From Strix aluco (lineage: Eukaryota > Chordata > Aves > Strigiformes > Strigidae), in assembly GCF_031877795.1 (NCBI RefSeq), contig NC_133946.1, positions 11,321,144 to 11,385,143 of the forward strand: 64,000 nucleotides of DNA. Reading direction: 5' to 3'. Positions 36,201 to 48,300 of this stretch are shown piece by piece. Below the pieces are notes generated by a model that was given only the letters and a program-made list of their open reading frames with translations, made no database searches and was not told the DNA's origin. Both the position numbers and the translations under genes were made by a program. Numbering within the stretch: position 1 is the stretch's first letter; every line of letters starts with the position of its first letter.

Positions 36201-38514
36201 ATAGGGCTCGGGGATGGGGCTGGTCTCTGCAGAGGGAAGAGGACCTTCTAATGGTGCTATGTTACAATAAAGCTAGCAATGAGTCATCCGCTTTGTTCGG
36301 TGCAGGATTGATGCAGCTTTCATCTGTGCACACAGGAGACAGATGAATGGATGTATTTGCTAATTTGCTGGGGGTTTGAGGCAGAAAAGGTGCCCTTCAG
36401 GGAGCCAAGGAAGGTTGTTCCTTATGTCAGCCCTGTTGCTTTGGCTGGGGCCAGCTTGTTGCACTGGTGAGTCTGACTGCACTGACCTTGAGAGCTGCAA
36501 CAAGCGGAGGCATCCCAGGAGGGCTGTGATGTTTGTGTTCCTCTTCCTGCAGCAGCAGGAATTTGGAGGGCTTTTCTTTTCCTTTCTTTCCTTGATCACT
36601 GGTTTAATGATCTCTGCTCCCTCTTCCCAGACTGGGGGAGAGCTGGTTAGCTGCTGGCAAGTGAAAACCTCCCTAGAAAGGCATAGATTGTTAAACAAAG
36701 AAATAGCGGGGGGGGGGGGGGGAGAAGGGAGGGAATGAAGTCTCTCGCTCACAAAACCATATTCTCAAGTGCTGCTGTCTGTGTGGGAGGCAGAGGGGGA
36801 ACTGGAAGGGGGAGGAATGAGTAGACAGGCAAAGACAGCAACTGAGATGGAGAGTGAAGGGAGGAATAAATAGATGTGAGGAGCTATAAAGAAGAAAGCA
36901 AAGGTGGAGAAACAGGTCATTGGGGAAAAACCCTCACACTTGTATGTGAAGGCTTAGTTTTGGAAAATGAGGAAAGCACCTTTCTTTTCAGTCTGTGGGA
37001 CACAGAGGTGCTTAAAGATGAGCAACATGTTCATGCCCTTGAAAGCAGAGGATTGGGAAGGGGAAGGAGAGCAAAAGGGAAGAGAAGATGATACCCAAGG
37101 TAGGGAGTCTGCTTGGGAGGTAGTTAATAACATATAGAAGAGGGTTAAGTACTATGGTGGAAGCAGATGTGCTGCTAAGAGTGCCCTGGGTCTGGAGGAG
37201 GAGGAGGGCAGCACCAACGGCTGCAAACCAGCATGGTGCTAGCCCAGCCAGTGGCTCTGGTAGCTGTACTGCAGCTGGTGGGGGCAGAAAGGCTGCTGGA
37301 GCTTCTCAGCTGCAGAGTTTGGCAGCAGCAGCTCAACCAAGCCAAAGGGTCTGGAGAGATGCTGGGCAATTCTGTGGCTGGTCCCAGGGATGGAAAACCA
37401 CTGACAGAAAGCCCTTTCATGTGGACACTTCAAAACTGCTGATGCTGATTCTTGGCTTAGTTTGGCTTCTGCATCTTTTAAAACCTTTTCCAATCTGCAT
37501 GAGGGGCTTGCATTGCTTCTAGTGGAAACTCACTTAGCAATCAAGAAGCTCTTTAATGAGCTGTTGGTAGCAGTGCAGAGCATGGCTGCAGGACAGGGCT
37601 CCATGGCACAGCACAGGCTCTGAGCAAAACCAGCTTTCCTGCTTTCAGGAATCTGGAAACCAGATCTGATCAATGAGGGGTATAGATAAGCTGTGAGGTA
37701 CTTGGGCTGTGCAGAGTCCCCATTTCTCAGCAAAGAGGCCAGTTTTCCCCCTCTGTGAATTACCCCTACCATCTCTGTCAGCTGCACATAGCTTTTCTAG
37801 GGAAAGCAGCAGAAGTTTAGTGTTTGGTTCGTGTAGTATAACCACACAAATACTAGAGAGTGTGCGAGTAGTCCAGCTAATTGATGTCAAAGCAACTAAG
37901 CAGGTAATTTAATATTTGACATGATTAATCTGGCTCTCCCTGCTTTAACCTCTAAGCCTGCTTCAGTCTTGGGCTCCACTTGCTATTTCTTTGCGTCGTC
38001 ATTGTATCAAATGTAAAATGAGGACAAATTGCCCCTAAACCAGAAGAGCAGAGTCCTGCGAGTCCTGGATCTATGTAGGATTTCTACTGAGCAGAACAGT
38101 ATGAATGCTCTTTGGAGGCAGTAGGAAGGAAAAGGTGATGCAGGTGGTATCTACAGAAATGTTACAAAATGAGTAAGGCGAGGAAAATATTCTTGCACTT
38201 GGCCAGGACCATGTGTTTATCTAAACTCCCAAGCCACAGAGCAGGTCTTAAGCTTGGTGAGCATCTGGGATTGTGTTTGTGTGGTACAAGATGCCCAAAT
38301 GTATGATGAATATTCAGTGAAGAATGAAGGGAGAGTGGTGGTGGTTTGGGTTTCCAGAATGGTTTAATATCACAGACTCAGAAATGTAAGTATTGTTCAG
38401 CTGCAGTCAAAGAGACCATGCTTTATTACACCCAAAGTAGTTCTGGCCTGTGTAGAGCTGCTAGGGAAATTTGATTGCTGACTTTTAAACAAGTGAAGGG
38501 CTGGGCTGGTTTGA

Positions 38515-38545
<31 letters not shown>

Positions 38546-40630
38546 CCCTGGTAAGAGCTTGGAGTTAGACGGAATTGAAAATTTAAGGGAAGAGTAACAA
38601 CTATCTTGCTTAATGCTGGCTATGAAACCCTGGGGGCAGATTATCTGCCTCTCATCTTTCAATGTTTTATTTCAAAACTGGCCAGCTTGGCTCATCTAAC
38701 ACCTTTTGGAGACTTCATCTCAGCAAATACTACCCAGCTAAAATTCATCCTCTCCAAGGGAGGTGTGTCGTGTAGGTCCATGGAAAGCCTTCTGGAAGTG
38801 CCCGTCCCATCTCCATGCTACAGGAAGAGCTGTAGTGTGCAGCAGGCTAGTGTCACAGTCACCATAACTGGTGCAGCATGAGAGCTATGGACTTCCATGA
38901 TTTTTGGTGCTGCAGTTCCCTCAGTCAACTTCAGCTGACCAGTACTGGAGAAGATAGTGGCCATCAAAAAATGGCTTACAAGGGAGACCAGGAGTGGGGG
39001 GAGTTTCTATCTTAGACCAAGCCGTAAGATGTTGCCCAGCTTTTCTCTGGACCCAAACCTGGTATTTCTGTGCATAGGTTTCCTCCAGGCCAGCATTTCT
39101 GCCTAGATGGAGATTAAAACACCACCTTTGTTAGCCTGTTTCCCAGAAGAGTTGGCAGCACAGACCATTGTTGCAACCCTGGGACCTTCTTCCTGTCTGT
39201 CATTAAAGGAGTGATCTGCACTCTGGGCTGCTTTGGAAGAAACATCTATCTGTAGAGGTTTTTGAGGAGCCTCTTTATTTCGAAATCCAGACAGCTAATA
39301 AGCTCATATTTCACTTAGCAGGCAGAAAGCTCTCGGCAGGCTCCTGGCAGCGCTGAAGGTCAGCAGGGAGGTAATGAAGCAGGCGACGCAGATCTAACTG
39401 CTGCCTCTTGTTTACTCATTATTTCCGAAGCTCAGCGTTGACATGGTGCTGCACCGCTGGAGGCCTGATGGCAAGCTGCCCAGCGGCTGCCTCCTCTCCT
39501 CCTGTTGTGCAGAGGTGTAGCCATGGGAGCTCCATCTCCTGGCTCACCCTGCCTAGTGAGGCTTGTTGGGGTGATGTTTTTGTTGTGTTTTTATAACCCT
39601 TTGAAGCCCACTTTGTCCATTCGCTGAATTCTCTGGGTGCAGCCATGCTGTTCACTGCTTTCATCAGTTCCCTGCAGAAAATGGCTCTAGCTAATCACCT
39701 GCAGTACATCTCCCATCCTGATCAGCTCTGTAGGCGAGCCCAGCTAACCACTCTAAGGAGGAGACAGGAGTGAAACCTCTCAATCGTTTTCCAGTAAATT
39801 CATGCTGCTGCACTGGGGTCCTTACACTGGTTTGCACCAGCTGAGGATCTGGTGCTTGTTTTATTTGGCTGTGGCTCCACCAGAAATGCTGACAGCAATA
39901 ATCCTTGTAGCTCTGATACCTGTGACAACTGAGGAACTAATCCTGCTTCTTTTTTTTTTTTTTTTTTTGCACTACCCATCTGGATGGAGACTATCACACA
40001 AGATCACATATTAACCACTTCTTAAACTTAACTTGGGATAATGCAGCAAAAAGAAGTGTAGAGGGTGAGATACAAGCAGGGAGGAGCTATTGATCTGCTT
40101 TCCCATCGAACAAAATGTTTTCTCCTTACCCAGGAGGGAGAGCGCTGTGGTGAGCAAAAGAAAAGTAAGATTTATTTGGTTGGACATGAGAATATCTTGC
40201 CACTGACAAATTAGCATCATGTACATGGCCAGGATGGATTTATCTTGATTACATACTGAGCCTAGTTGTGGCACCCATAGGTGATAGTCTGACTTGTTTG
40301 ATGTTCTTGCAGGTACAGGCACTGTAGTAGATGCTTTGAATATAGCTCATAGTTACTAAAGAAAGAGCCAACAGTTTCCAGTTTTGTCTTCTGTCCTCCT
40401 CTGTTGCCTCCAGGTAGAGTGGCATTGGCTTGCTCTGTCCTTTCCCTCACCTCTCGTTGCTCTGCTTCCTCTTCCAGGTGCCATATCATGTCCAGATAGG
40501 ACACCGCCAGTGTGAGAATCATCCCAAGACAACTGCTGCAAGGCCTTGAGCTCAGGTGGTTCCTCTTTCTCCAGCAGCCGGGCAAAGAAGAGCTGGGATA
40601 GCCCTGTGCACGTGGTGTCCAGTCACTACC
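27230..40630. other. Long stretch without a recognised gene (possible first intron of CEND1)
   Basis: No coding similarity was seen on either strand. Open frames reach about 230 codons (31594-32289, plus) but show no family pattern. Simple-sequence runs are G15 near 36708-36722, T26 at 38515-38540 and T19 at 39950-39968; the T-runs could be reverse-oriented A-tails of old retroposons. Confidence 0.45.
38515..38540. repeat. Poly(T) run of 26
   Basis: An uninterrupted T-run within GGTTTGATTTT...AAATTCCC. It may be the A-tail of a minus-strand retroposed sequence, but no parent sequence is recognised next to it. Confidence 0.8.
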
Positions 40631-40646
40631 CACAGCGTTCGTAGGG

Positions 40647-41048
40647 ATGGATTCCAAAGGCAATGTCCGAAGCGGAAACAAACCTGACGTCAAGGCCCCC
40701 AGCTCCGGAAAGCCAGAAAAGCCCAACCCTGGGCCTACCACAAATGCAGACAAGAAGGAGATCCCCAAAGAGCAGCCTGCTCCTGCCGCTGCCACCTCTG
40801 TCACCAAGAAGGCAGGTGGTGATGCTGCTGTTGTGAACAACCACAGCAACCTGAAACCCAGCCCTGCCGCCACGGAGACACAAGAGGCCACCGGCCAGTC
40901 CCCTGACTCTGACCACAAGGGAAACAGCTCCGAGGAGTCACCAGGCAGCATCTTCGACAACATGAAGCCCTTGATCATCGTTGGAGGAGTGGCGGTGGCT
41001 GCGCTCGCTGTGATTGTGGGAGTGGCGTTCCTAGCCCGGAAAAAATGA
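40647..41048 (+). CDS. CEND1: CEND1 (BM88), cell cycle exit and neuronal differentiation protein 1, complete (133 aa)
   Basis: One uninterrupted coding exon, ATG at 40647 and TGA at 41046-41048. A splice acceptor (CTACCCACAG, ending 40635) lies 11 bp before the ATG, so an upstream leader exon is expected. CEND1 is a neuronal tail-anchored membrane protein that promotes cell-cycle exit and differentiation of neural precursors. The N-terminal two thirds is low-complexity, rich in K, P, A and S. The family signature NNHSNLKPSP is present (human NNHSNLKPAP). The C-terminus is a single membrane segment, LIIVGGVAVAALAVIVGVAF, ending LARKK (human LVRKK), residues about 108-130. It is 16 residues shorter than human CEND1 (149 aa), mostly in the linker. 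It lies upstream of and on the same strand as GATD1, as in human 11p15.5. Confidence 0.95.
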   Translation: MDSKGNVRSGNKPDVKAPSSGKPEKPNPGPTTNADKKEIPKEQPAPAAATSVTKKAGGDAAVVNNHSNLKPSPAATETQEATGQSPDSDHKGNSSEESPGSIFDNMKPLIIVGGVAVAALAVIVGVAFLARKK

Positions 41049-44000
41049 AGACCGAGACGGGGTGGGGATGAGAAACCCAACCCAGCTGTACAGCTCCTTT
41101 TGAGACAAATGCATGCAGAAAAATTCTATACATATCTATATATATAGAGAGAGCGAGCTAGATAGGTCAACAACAAACACCAACTGCAACTTCAAGAGTC
41201 TTGTTCAAGACAACTGTGCCAGTTTGACCCAGTGTGGGTAACTCCATGCACTCAGTGTGTTCTTTCATGTAATATATCTTGGCTTATACCACTGTGTATA
41301 GATTACAGCTTCTCCTGATTGGTGTAAATGACGGTGTCCCCTCCCCTCCCCTGCTGTCCTCCCTGGGAGACACCCCCACCTCTCTTGCAGTCCCCTGTTT
41401 TCAAGTCCAAAGTGTTCTACGTCCCATCCAGAGTCCCCACTTTGTTTTTTGGTTTCTGTTTGGTTTGTTTTTAAGTTGGGTTGTGGTAAAGAAGATGTAA
41501 GGGTAGATGGGGCCTAGTGCCAAGACCCAGTTTGCCTGTCACTGTGTGTTGGGTTGGTGTTTATCCAGCACCCCTGGGGCAGGGGAAGCACTGGGCAATT
41601 GCAGGCAAAAGGCAGCTCCTTGACCCAAACAGCAAAGTGTGTTCTCTAACAGGTGTCTTATGTACCTGCTGCTCATCAACCCACCTTTAAAAACCCAACT
41701 TGGAAGTGCCCCGGAGAAAACAGGCTGGCTGCAGCTGGGGGCTGAGACTGCAGCACGGTAGAGCTGAATACGCAACTTGGGACATCACATCGGGTCACTT
41801 CTCTGGCTGAGCTGCCAGCGGGGGAGTGAGCAGAGGGGCTGTACCGTGACCGACGGCGCAGTCAGCAGCGTGTAGAGGTACCTGGCGGAGCCCCATGCCG
41901 ACCTCAGGCAGGTGGCCGCTGCCATCTGCTTGGTTTCTTGCAGGCTGGCAGGCAGCCTTTAGGATCCCATGGCTCGCCAAGGTCATATGGGCAGCGTTTG
42001 GGGATAGAGAGACTTTGTTTTGGATCTAGTATTTCCTAAAGTTAGGCTGGGCTTTGCAGGATGCTGTGGCCTCAGCCCAAGCTCCCTCAAGGTCAGCTGG
42101 ACTCTTTCTGTTTGTTCCTTTAGGCTTTGAATCAGGCCTTTCACCTGATTTTTTTTTTTTTTTTCTCTACTGAAGGCTATGGTCTCTTGGTACAGGAGAA
42201 GGTAGAAAAAAGAGAGACGTGAGCTGGTTTTAGGGGCAGAGAGGACCTGTGACCCCATGTGAATAACACTGACCTGCTTTATACCAGGGAAACCCTGTTC
42301 AAGGGCACTGGAGGTCTGTCTGTCCTGGGGGGATTTCTTACCTCCCCCCTACGACAGTAAGAGGGATCTGTGACTCCTCCACACTTTGAAAATGGAAACA
42401 AATTCCCATCCCTCAGGAACAGCCTGGTTTCACTGGTGAGTACCTTGGCTCTAAAGCCAGACCTTGTGAGGGGGAGAGGGAAGGCAGGCGACAAGAAAGG
42501 GTGTTTAGTGCATTGGCTGATGCCTTTCCCCTAACACCATGAGGTGGGTGGATCTTATTCTGAAAGCTGCCATTAGACTACTCTGAGCTGCTGCGCTACT
42601 GCAAAAAGTCTTACAAAAAAGCCCTTACATTTTGTTTTTAAATTAGATCAGAGATTAGATGAGCTCAGAACCACAGAGTCTCCGGAGCTCAGCAGCAGTT
42701 GCAGCCAATGGGGGCAGGGTTTTGGAGCAATGGTTAGCAAGGGGTTGTGACAAAGTGGAGGGAGTTCAGTTAAGAAGCCTTAGTCATACATATCTAACCG
42801 AGCCTGGGTGTGTAAATTCAGTGAGTGCAGGGCCAGAGAAGGGTACTGCCTTTGAGGTATCTGCTTCGGGCAAGGTTACTGGATAGGATGGTAGATGTGT
42901 ATAACCTGAGCTGGCAATTCTTCTCTTGGCTCATGTCTGTCTTATTTACCTCCAAGTTTGGTTGGCTGAATGCATATGGTTTTCCCCAAACAAAATGTCT
43001 TTTGATGCAGCCTGGCCATTCTTATGCTGAGCTTTGTCATTCTCTTTTTTCCCCAAGGCTCATAAAATATTCCCAGAGGTGCACAGCCTCTGGGAGTATC
43101 AGATGCTGTCTTCTGATGAACAACAGGCTGCAGTTTAACGTCTACCTCTACTTTTACCAGTACAGAGACAGGGGGTTGCGTTCACAGTGTTTTTTGGAAC
43201 AAATGCTACAGCCCTGGGTGAAATCCTGGTACCTTAAAGCACTCTCTGCATGTGTTGTGGATGTGTCTCCTAGCAGCTGTGTGTCACTCACAGGCTGGAG
43301 AATTTACTCGGTTTGAAGCAGAAGGGTCCATGGTGGGGTGTTTCTGTAATGCCATTTTTGTCTAGAGAACTGATTTCCCCTCATCCTGTTTTGCAGATGT
43401 TCAGAGGTTATTGGGGGGGGGGGAGAAGGGAGGGCAAACAATAGCAAATGGATAGGAAAGGTATTTGGAAAGCAGAGATGTGAGAGAACCTAGCTCAGAA
43501 GCAGTCCCAGCATGGCTCCCTTGTAGCGCCTGCAGTGGGGCTTTGCCAGAGGACATGGTGAGTCTGCGGCGTCTACACTAGAGTCTGGGGGTGCTGCAGA
43601 GCCCCCAGACCCTGACTATGCTCTGGGCACATTCTCTTGCCATCCTGGGGAGAGACCCCATTGCATACCTGCTCCCCCTGCTCCTGCTTGCACCCTGAAC
43701 TGTTCATTCTGGTTCCCCACAAGAGAAATTTGGGTGCCCAAGCCAAACTGCAGTGCAGTCCTGCCAGGAACCTGATCTCTGAGACTGGAAGGCCTGTGCC
43801 CACTGGGTAACGTATCCAAACTGCCGGGGTTGGGATGTGGGGATGGCTGTTCCTGGGCTCCTCTTCCCTTGGATCTCTGAAGCACAAAGTTCTTGGCTGT
43901 AGGGAAATTTTGCTTATGTTGCTCATGAGGAAGGGAAATCGGTCGCTCCTGCTCCAATTCATGTTTAGTCAAAGTAGGGTGGTGATTTTCAGACAGTGAC

Positions 44001-45300
44001 TTCTGTTTTCAAGTGGGAGGCCTGTCTTTGAGAGATGCTTCTACTTGTCCTGTCTGTTCCCTCCCTCTCAGCCCCGGCATGTGATTATATTTTTAGCAGT
44101 GTGTGACAACATTTCAGATATAGCATCTATCTATTCTGCCTTGACCAGCATAGATAGATAGAGGGAGGAAAAAGAAACACCTGCTTCATCTGAGTCTCCT
44201 ATTTTACTTCCTAAAATGTGTTTATTTCCTTGACAACAGTTTTTGTTTTCTTTGGCAACTGAAGAGGGGAAAAACAGTTCTCAGCCGACATGGGCCTTAA
44301 CCATTTCAGTCCACCTCCAACCCCCCCTGCCCTTAGAGCTCTCAGATGCAAGGCCACTAATTTCATCCAGAAACACACCACAGAGATGGTGATGGGATGG
44401 GACTGCAGCTCATCAGCTGGGTATGTAACCACATGCGAACCCTCCCTGGGCAGGGAACGTGGTATGTCCTGTTCATAAGGGATTTTCCACTTCCTGTGAT
44501 CACTTAACCATTGCAGTCTGCTGTCCAGATTCACTACCTGAACCCACCTCTTTGGCAGTTTGGTTTGGAAAACACCTGTGTGTGTGTGTATACACCACCC
44601 TGCCTTGAAGAATGTTCTGCATATGTATGTATACATGCATATATGTTTATATTACTGCAGTCTGGGGAGGAAAAAACAAGCCAACCTGGAGATGACTCTT
44701 CATTTGTTCCCCTGCATTCACACAAAGTGTCCGTGATGTCTTTTTTTGTGCCATTCGCATCATGCCATGCAGCACCTGAATTCCTTTTCGGTCCTGGTTT
44801 CTTCTCAGTGCAAAGAATGTATGGCTAGTGAACTGCTGAATGTCCGATGTGTCCGTTTGTGCTAGAAGCTCGAAATTACTGTTCCCCTCCCTGGATAGTC
44901 GTGTGGGCTACTTGCTTTAAAATAAGGCACTTTTAGACTATACTGAACTATACCGGACTGTGTTGTGGCGCTTTTTGAGGTGTGGGTCTAGTGTTGATTT
45001 GAGTCAGGTAGCTCAAGCGTAGATGATATACAAGCTCCTAAGCACGCAGCTGGGGCAATGCACTTCAGTCCCGAATTGCAAATGACATCCTCTTAGCAAA
45101 CACCTCCTGTTCTGCCTTAATGTGCCAGGCTGTGCAGTGGTTTCATTTTGAGAAAACAAATGTCCAGCGAGAACTAGGCTGAGAAGAGCAAATTCACCTC
45201 TCTCAGAATCGAAGCGAGATTGAAACCAAATTTGTTGAAGCAGAAGGCTTTAAATGACTGAACTCGCTGTGCTAAATAAATAGTTGTCTTTTCTCGTACT
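41049..45300 (+). other. CEND1: Probable CEND1 3' UTR and flank
   Basis: After the stop codon comes AT-richer DNA with a (TA)/(GA) tract (41130-41157), a T16 run (about 42149-42164) and a TG/TATG-rich stretch (44577-44650). The first canonical plus-strand AATAAA I found is at 45275-45280 (GTGCTAAATAAATAG), followed by a TG-rich stretch near 45330-45350. A UTR of about 4.2 kb is therefore possible, though transcripts may end earlier at a variant signal. Confidence 0.35.
45275..45280 (+). terminator. CEND1: Candidate CEND1 poly(A) signal
   Basis: AATAAA with T/GT-rich downstream sequence (GTTGTCTTTTCTCG, then TTTGTGTGGTGTTTGTG). Another AATAAA lies at 50454-50459. Confidence 0.35.
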
Positions 45301-48300
45301 GAGCACATGCCGTTATTTGCTTGATGTTATTCTTTGTGTGGTGTTTGTGATATGAAGTCCTTCTAGTGATATCTCCGTGGGGAGAATGAACTAACGCTTA
45401 AAACTAATCAGATTCTGTGCTTGGGATTTGAAGAGATCTAGATTGCTAGTTTACTCTTTTGATAAGGTCTATAAACTATAAATTTGCAAAACTGACTTCA
45501 GACATTGTAGTTTATCACTAAAACTATAGGTTCGATTACTACACCTGATCTCAATCTATTTTTAAGGAGCCATAAGTTTTAGTCGAATATAAAAATATCA
45601 TTATGGTCTCTTGTACAACTTAGTAGAAGGTTTTTGATGCTTCTAGCTTTAAGAAAGATGAAACAGATTACACTTCTGCTTCCTCTTTCTACCAATTTAA
45701 CATGCTATGGACAAGTCCCATTATTCCTAACAGTTCTGCAGTAGGATGCAAACAAATCTGGAAGCCAAAGGATAATGCAGCAGCATTTTCAGGAGGGTAA
45801 GAATGTGTTCCTGCAGGTGCCGTTCCCCTCTCGGGCTCACACTTAAAGCACTGAACAGTCGCTTGCCCTGAAGCACTTCTTGGTTCCCTTAGGTTGAGTG
45901 ATAAATTAAAAATGGGTTTATGTCTCTGCTGAATCAAAGTTTAGGGGTTGATCCACAGGCTACTGAAAACAAGGGGTGTTTTCCCATTGGCTTCACCATG
46001 GTCTGCTCAGGCCTTTGAGATCTCATTGGCACCAGGGATATGATTGCAGGTCATCGTAAAATGTAAAATCATTTCAAGGGCATGGGTTTTTAAAATGGAC
46101 AAAAACATTCCTTAGTCCTTCTGCTGAGTATAGGGAGTGTCTTCTCTGGTATTAGCTGAGGCAGCCATGCTCACAACCACACTTATACCCACTTTAGTAT
46201 TTGTGTATGAACAACAACAGTGTAACTAAAGAAACCTAGAGTTGGTGAGGGATGATTTCTAAAAATTTCCCTTCCTTTCCTGGAAATGCCACTGGCATTT
46301 AGAAATCAGCATCCTTCTAACTGTTCTTAGAATTGCTTGAAAATAACAGTCCTGAAGATTTGAGAAAAAAATTATTCTTCAAGAAAGAAACCAAAAAAGG
46401 CAATGAAAAAATGTATTTGAAAGGTGAAATTCTTGGAAATTCAATCAGCTCTACAGAAAGCTTCAAGATGGTGCTTCTGAGAGGGTATAAGAAACAGTAC
46501 AGAGAAGTGCAGAGAAAAAAGCACATGACATCATTATCTTAGCAGTTTTGGTAAGGACACATTAACTTTTATACCCTATCCACTTCTATTTTTTCCTAGG
46601 ACAAAAGCAAAAATGACCAACTCTGATGCCATGCAAATTAACCTTCACTAACTGACTTTTCCAAATGCATTTTTTTCTGTCTCTGTTCAGTGTTAAAGGG
46701 TTAGTGAAGTAAGAAAAAGACCTGAAGTATTATACAACCAACTTCTTATGATTAAGGGAAATTGCAAGTTTATGATTTGGGCATTTTGAAAGGCTGCGTT
46801 CTCTTTTCACATGCTTTGCTATGAAAAGGACTGAAAAATCCAGCCTACTCACACTTTGATCCTCTTAATCTATGACTTAGTCATGCTGGAGCAGGGATGC
46901 TGGTTCCCTTCCCAAGCCACGTAGCATCTTACTGTGGTCTCGCTCCCTTTGCCACAGAGCTGGGAGAATTCTCCCAATCCAGGGAGAGCTGTCCTCTGTA
47001 GGGGTAGGCAACAGCACCACATCATCTTTTCCATGAACTGACTGCAGTTCTGTTGTACAGGTTGGGCACCTCCCTTCATGAAGAGAATTGGCTTTGATGT
47101 GGATAATAAAAATTCTGTATCAAAGTTAGTTAAATTCTCAGCGCAGGAGGCTGGAATCTGGATATTTCCTGTTATTTACACCAGAGGTATTTGGTCCTTG
47201 ACTCAGGGAGTTGATGCTGGAGATCTGACCTGGGCTGCCTGCGCATTTTAGGTCCTGCGAGTGGCCCTCGATTGACAACTCCACTGCAGGAGGTGAAGAA
47301 GCCTGCAAACCGATCTTCTGGGCCAGGGGCTGCGGTACCAGCCCCCTACTTCAGGATTTGTGCTCTCTGGGTTGTGAAGAAGCCAGGAGAGGGCGATGCG
47401 AGCAGCGTCTGCCAAGCACTGTGGATTAAATACTGGTGCTCTTTTCAGCCTGCCATCAGCCCCTAAATGCTTCTCTTGCAGTGACTAGTTTTGGCCCATC
47501 ATTCTTTGTAAAATCTCTCCTGTCCTCATTCAGTTGGAGATTAGTTCTTTCCTGAAGTTCATCTGTTTAAAGTATTAATCACTGAAGGGAAGTTATTTTT
47601 TAAGTGGCATTAAGGGCAAAGAGCACAGACTAAGGTGTTTTAGTGTCATGACGAATATGTGGCAAAAATGAGAGGGTACTTAATCCAGGTTCATCAAACT
47701 GAAGGTAGCTATACAGAAGATTATGAGCTAGATTATCCTGAATTGAGCAGCCCAGATGATGACAGAAGGTGCTACTGAGGGTACTGCAGTGGAACTGAGA
47801 CACCGGCTTGGAACATGCCCCATGTGCCATTCAGCTGGGCTTGGCTGGGTCTGTCCAAGACCATTTTTCTGTGTCTTTTATTGCATCTTGCAGTGGTTAG
47901 CTCAGATCATGTTACCTTGATTGACTGGCTCTGGGGAGTTTAATCTGTTGAGCAAAGGGGTTGTATGGTGACTTTTTCCTCTTTTTTAGCTCATCAGTCC
48001 AGCCCTGTGACCTGCTTTTCTTTCTAATGTCCAAATTCCCAGGTTGTCGGCTCATGCCAGATCTTCAACTGCTACAAACTACGTGGCTCTGTTGGTTTCT
48101 GGAGATCTGATTCATTGCTTGTCCTTTACTGCTACTTTGGCTACTGTGCTGTATTCCCTTTCCTTTCCCTATTTTCTTCCCAGGCAGCTCTGCAGATGTG
48201 GCCTCTCCACAGCCAGGCAGAAGCCCTGCCCCCAAGGCTGAGCCAGACTTTGTGTAGCCCCACCCAAGAGATACAGGCAGCGTTCAGCCACTGAGCACCT

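Noticed and set aside
45525-45545. B-box-like GGTTCGATT, considered as a tRNA gene or nuclear mitochondrial fragment
   Set aside because: No A box at the right distance, the B box lacks the final CC, and no cloverleaf folds; flanks do not match a mitochondrial gene I recognise.
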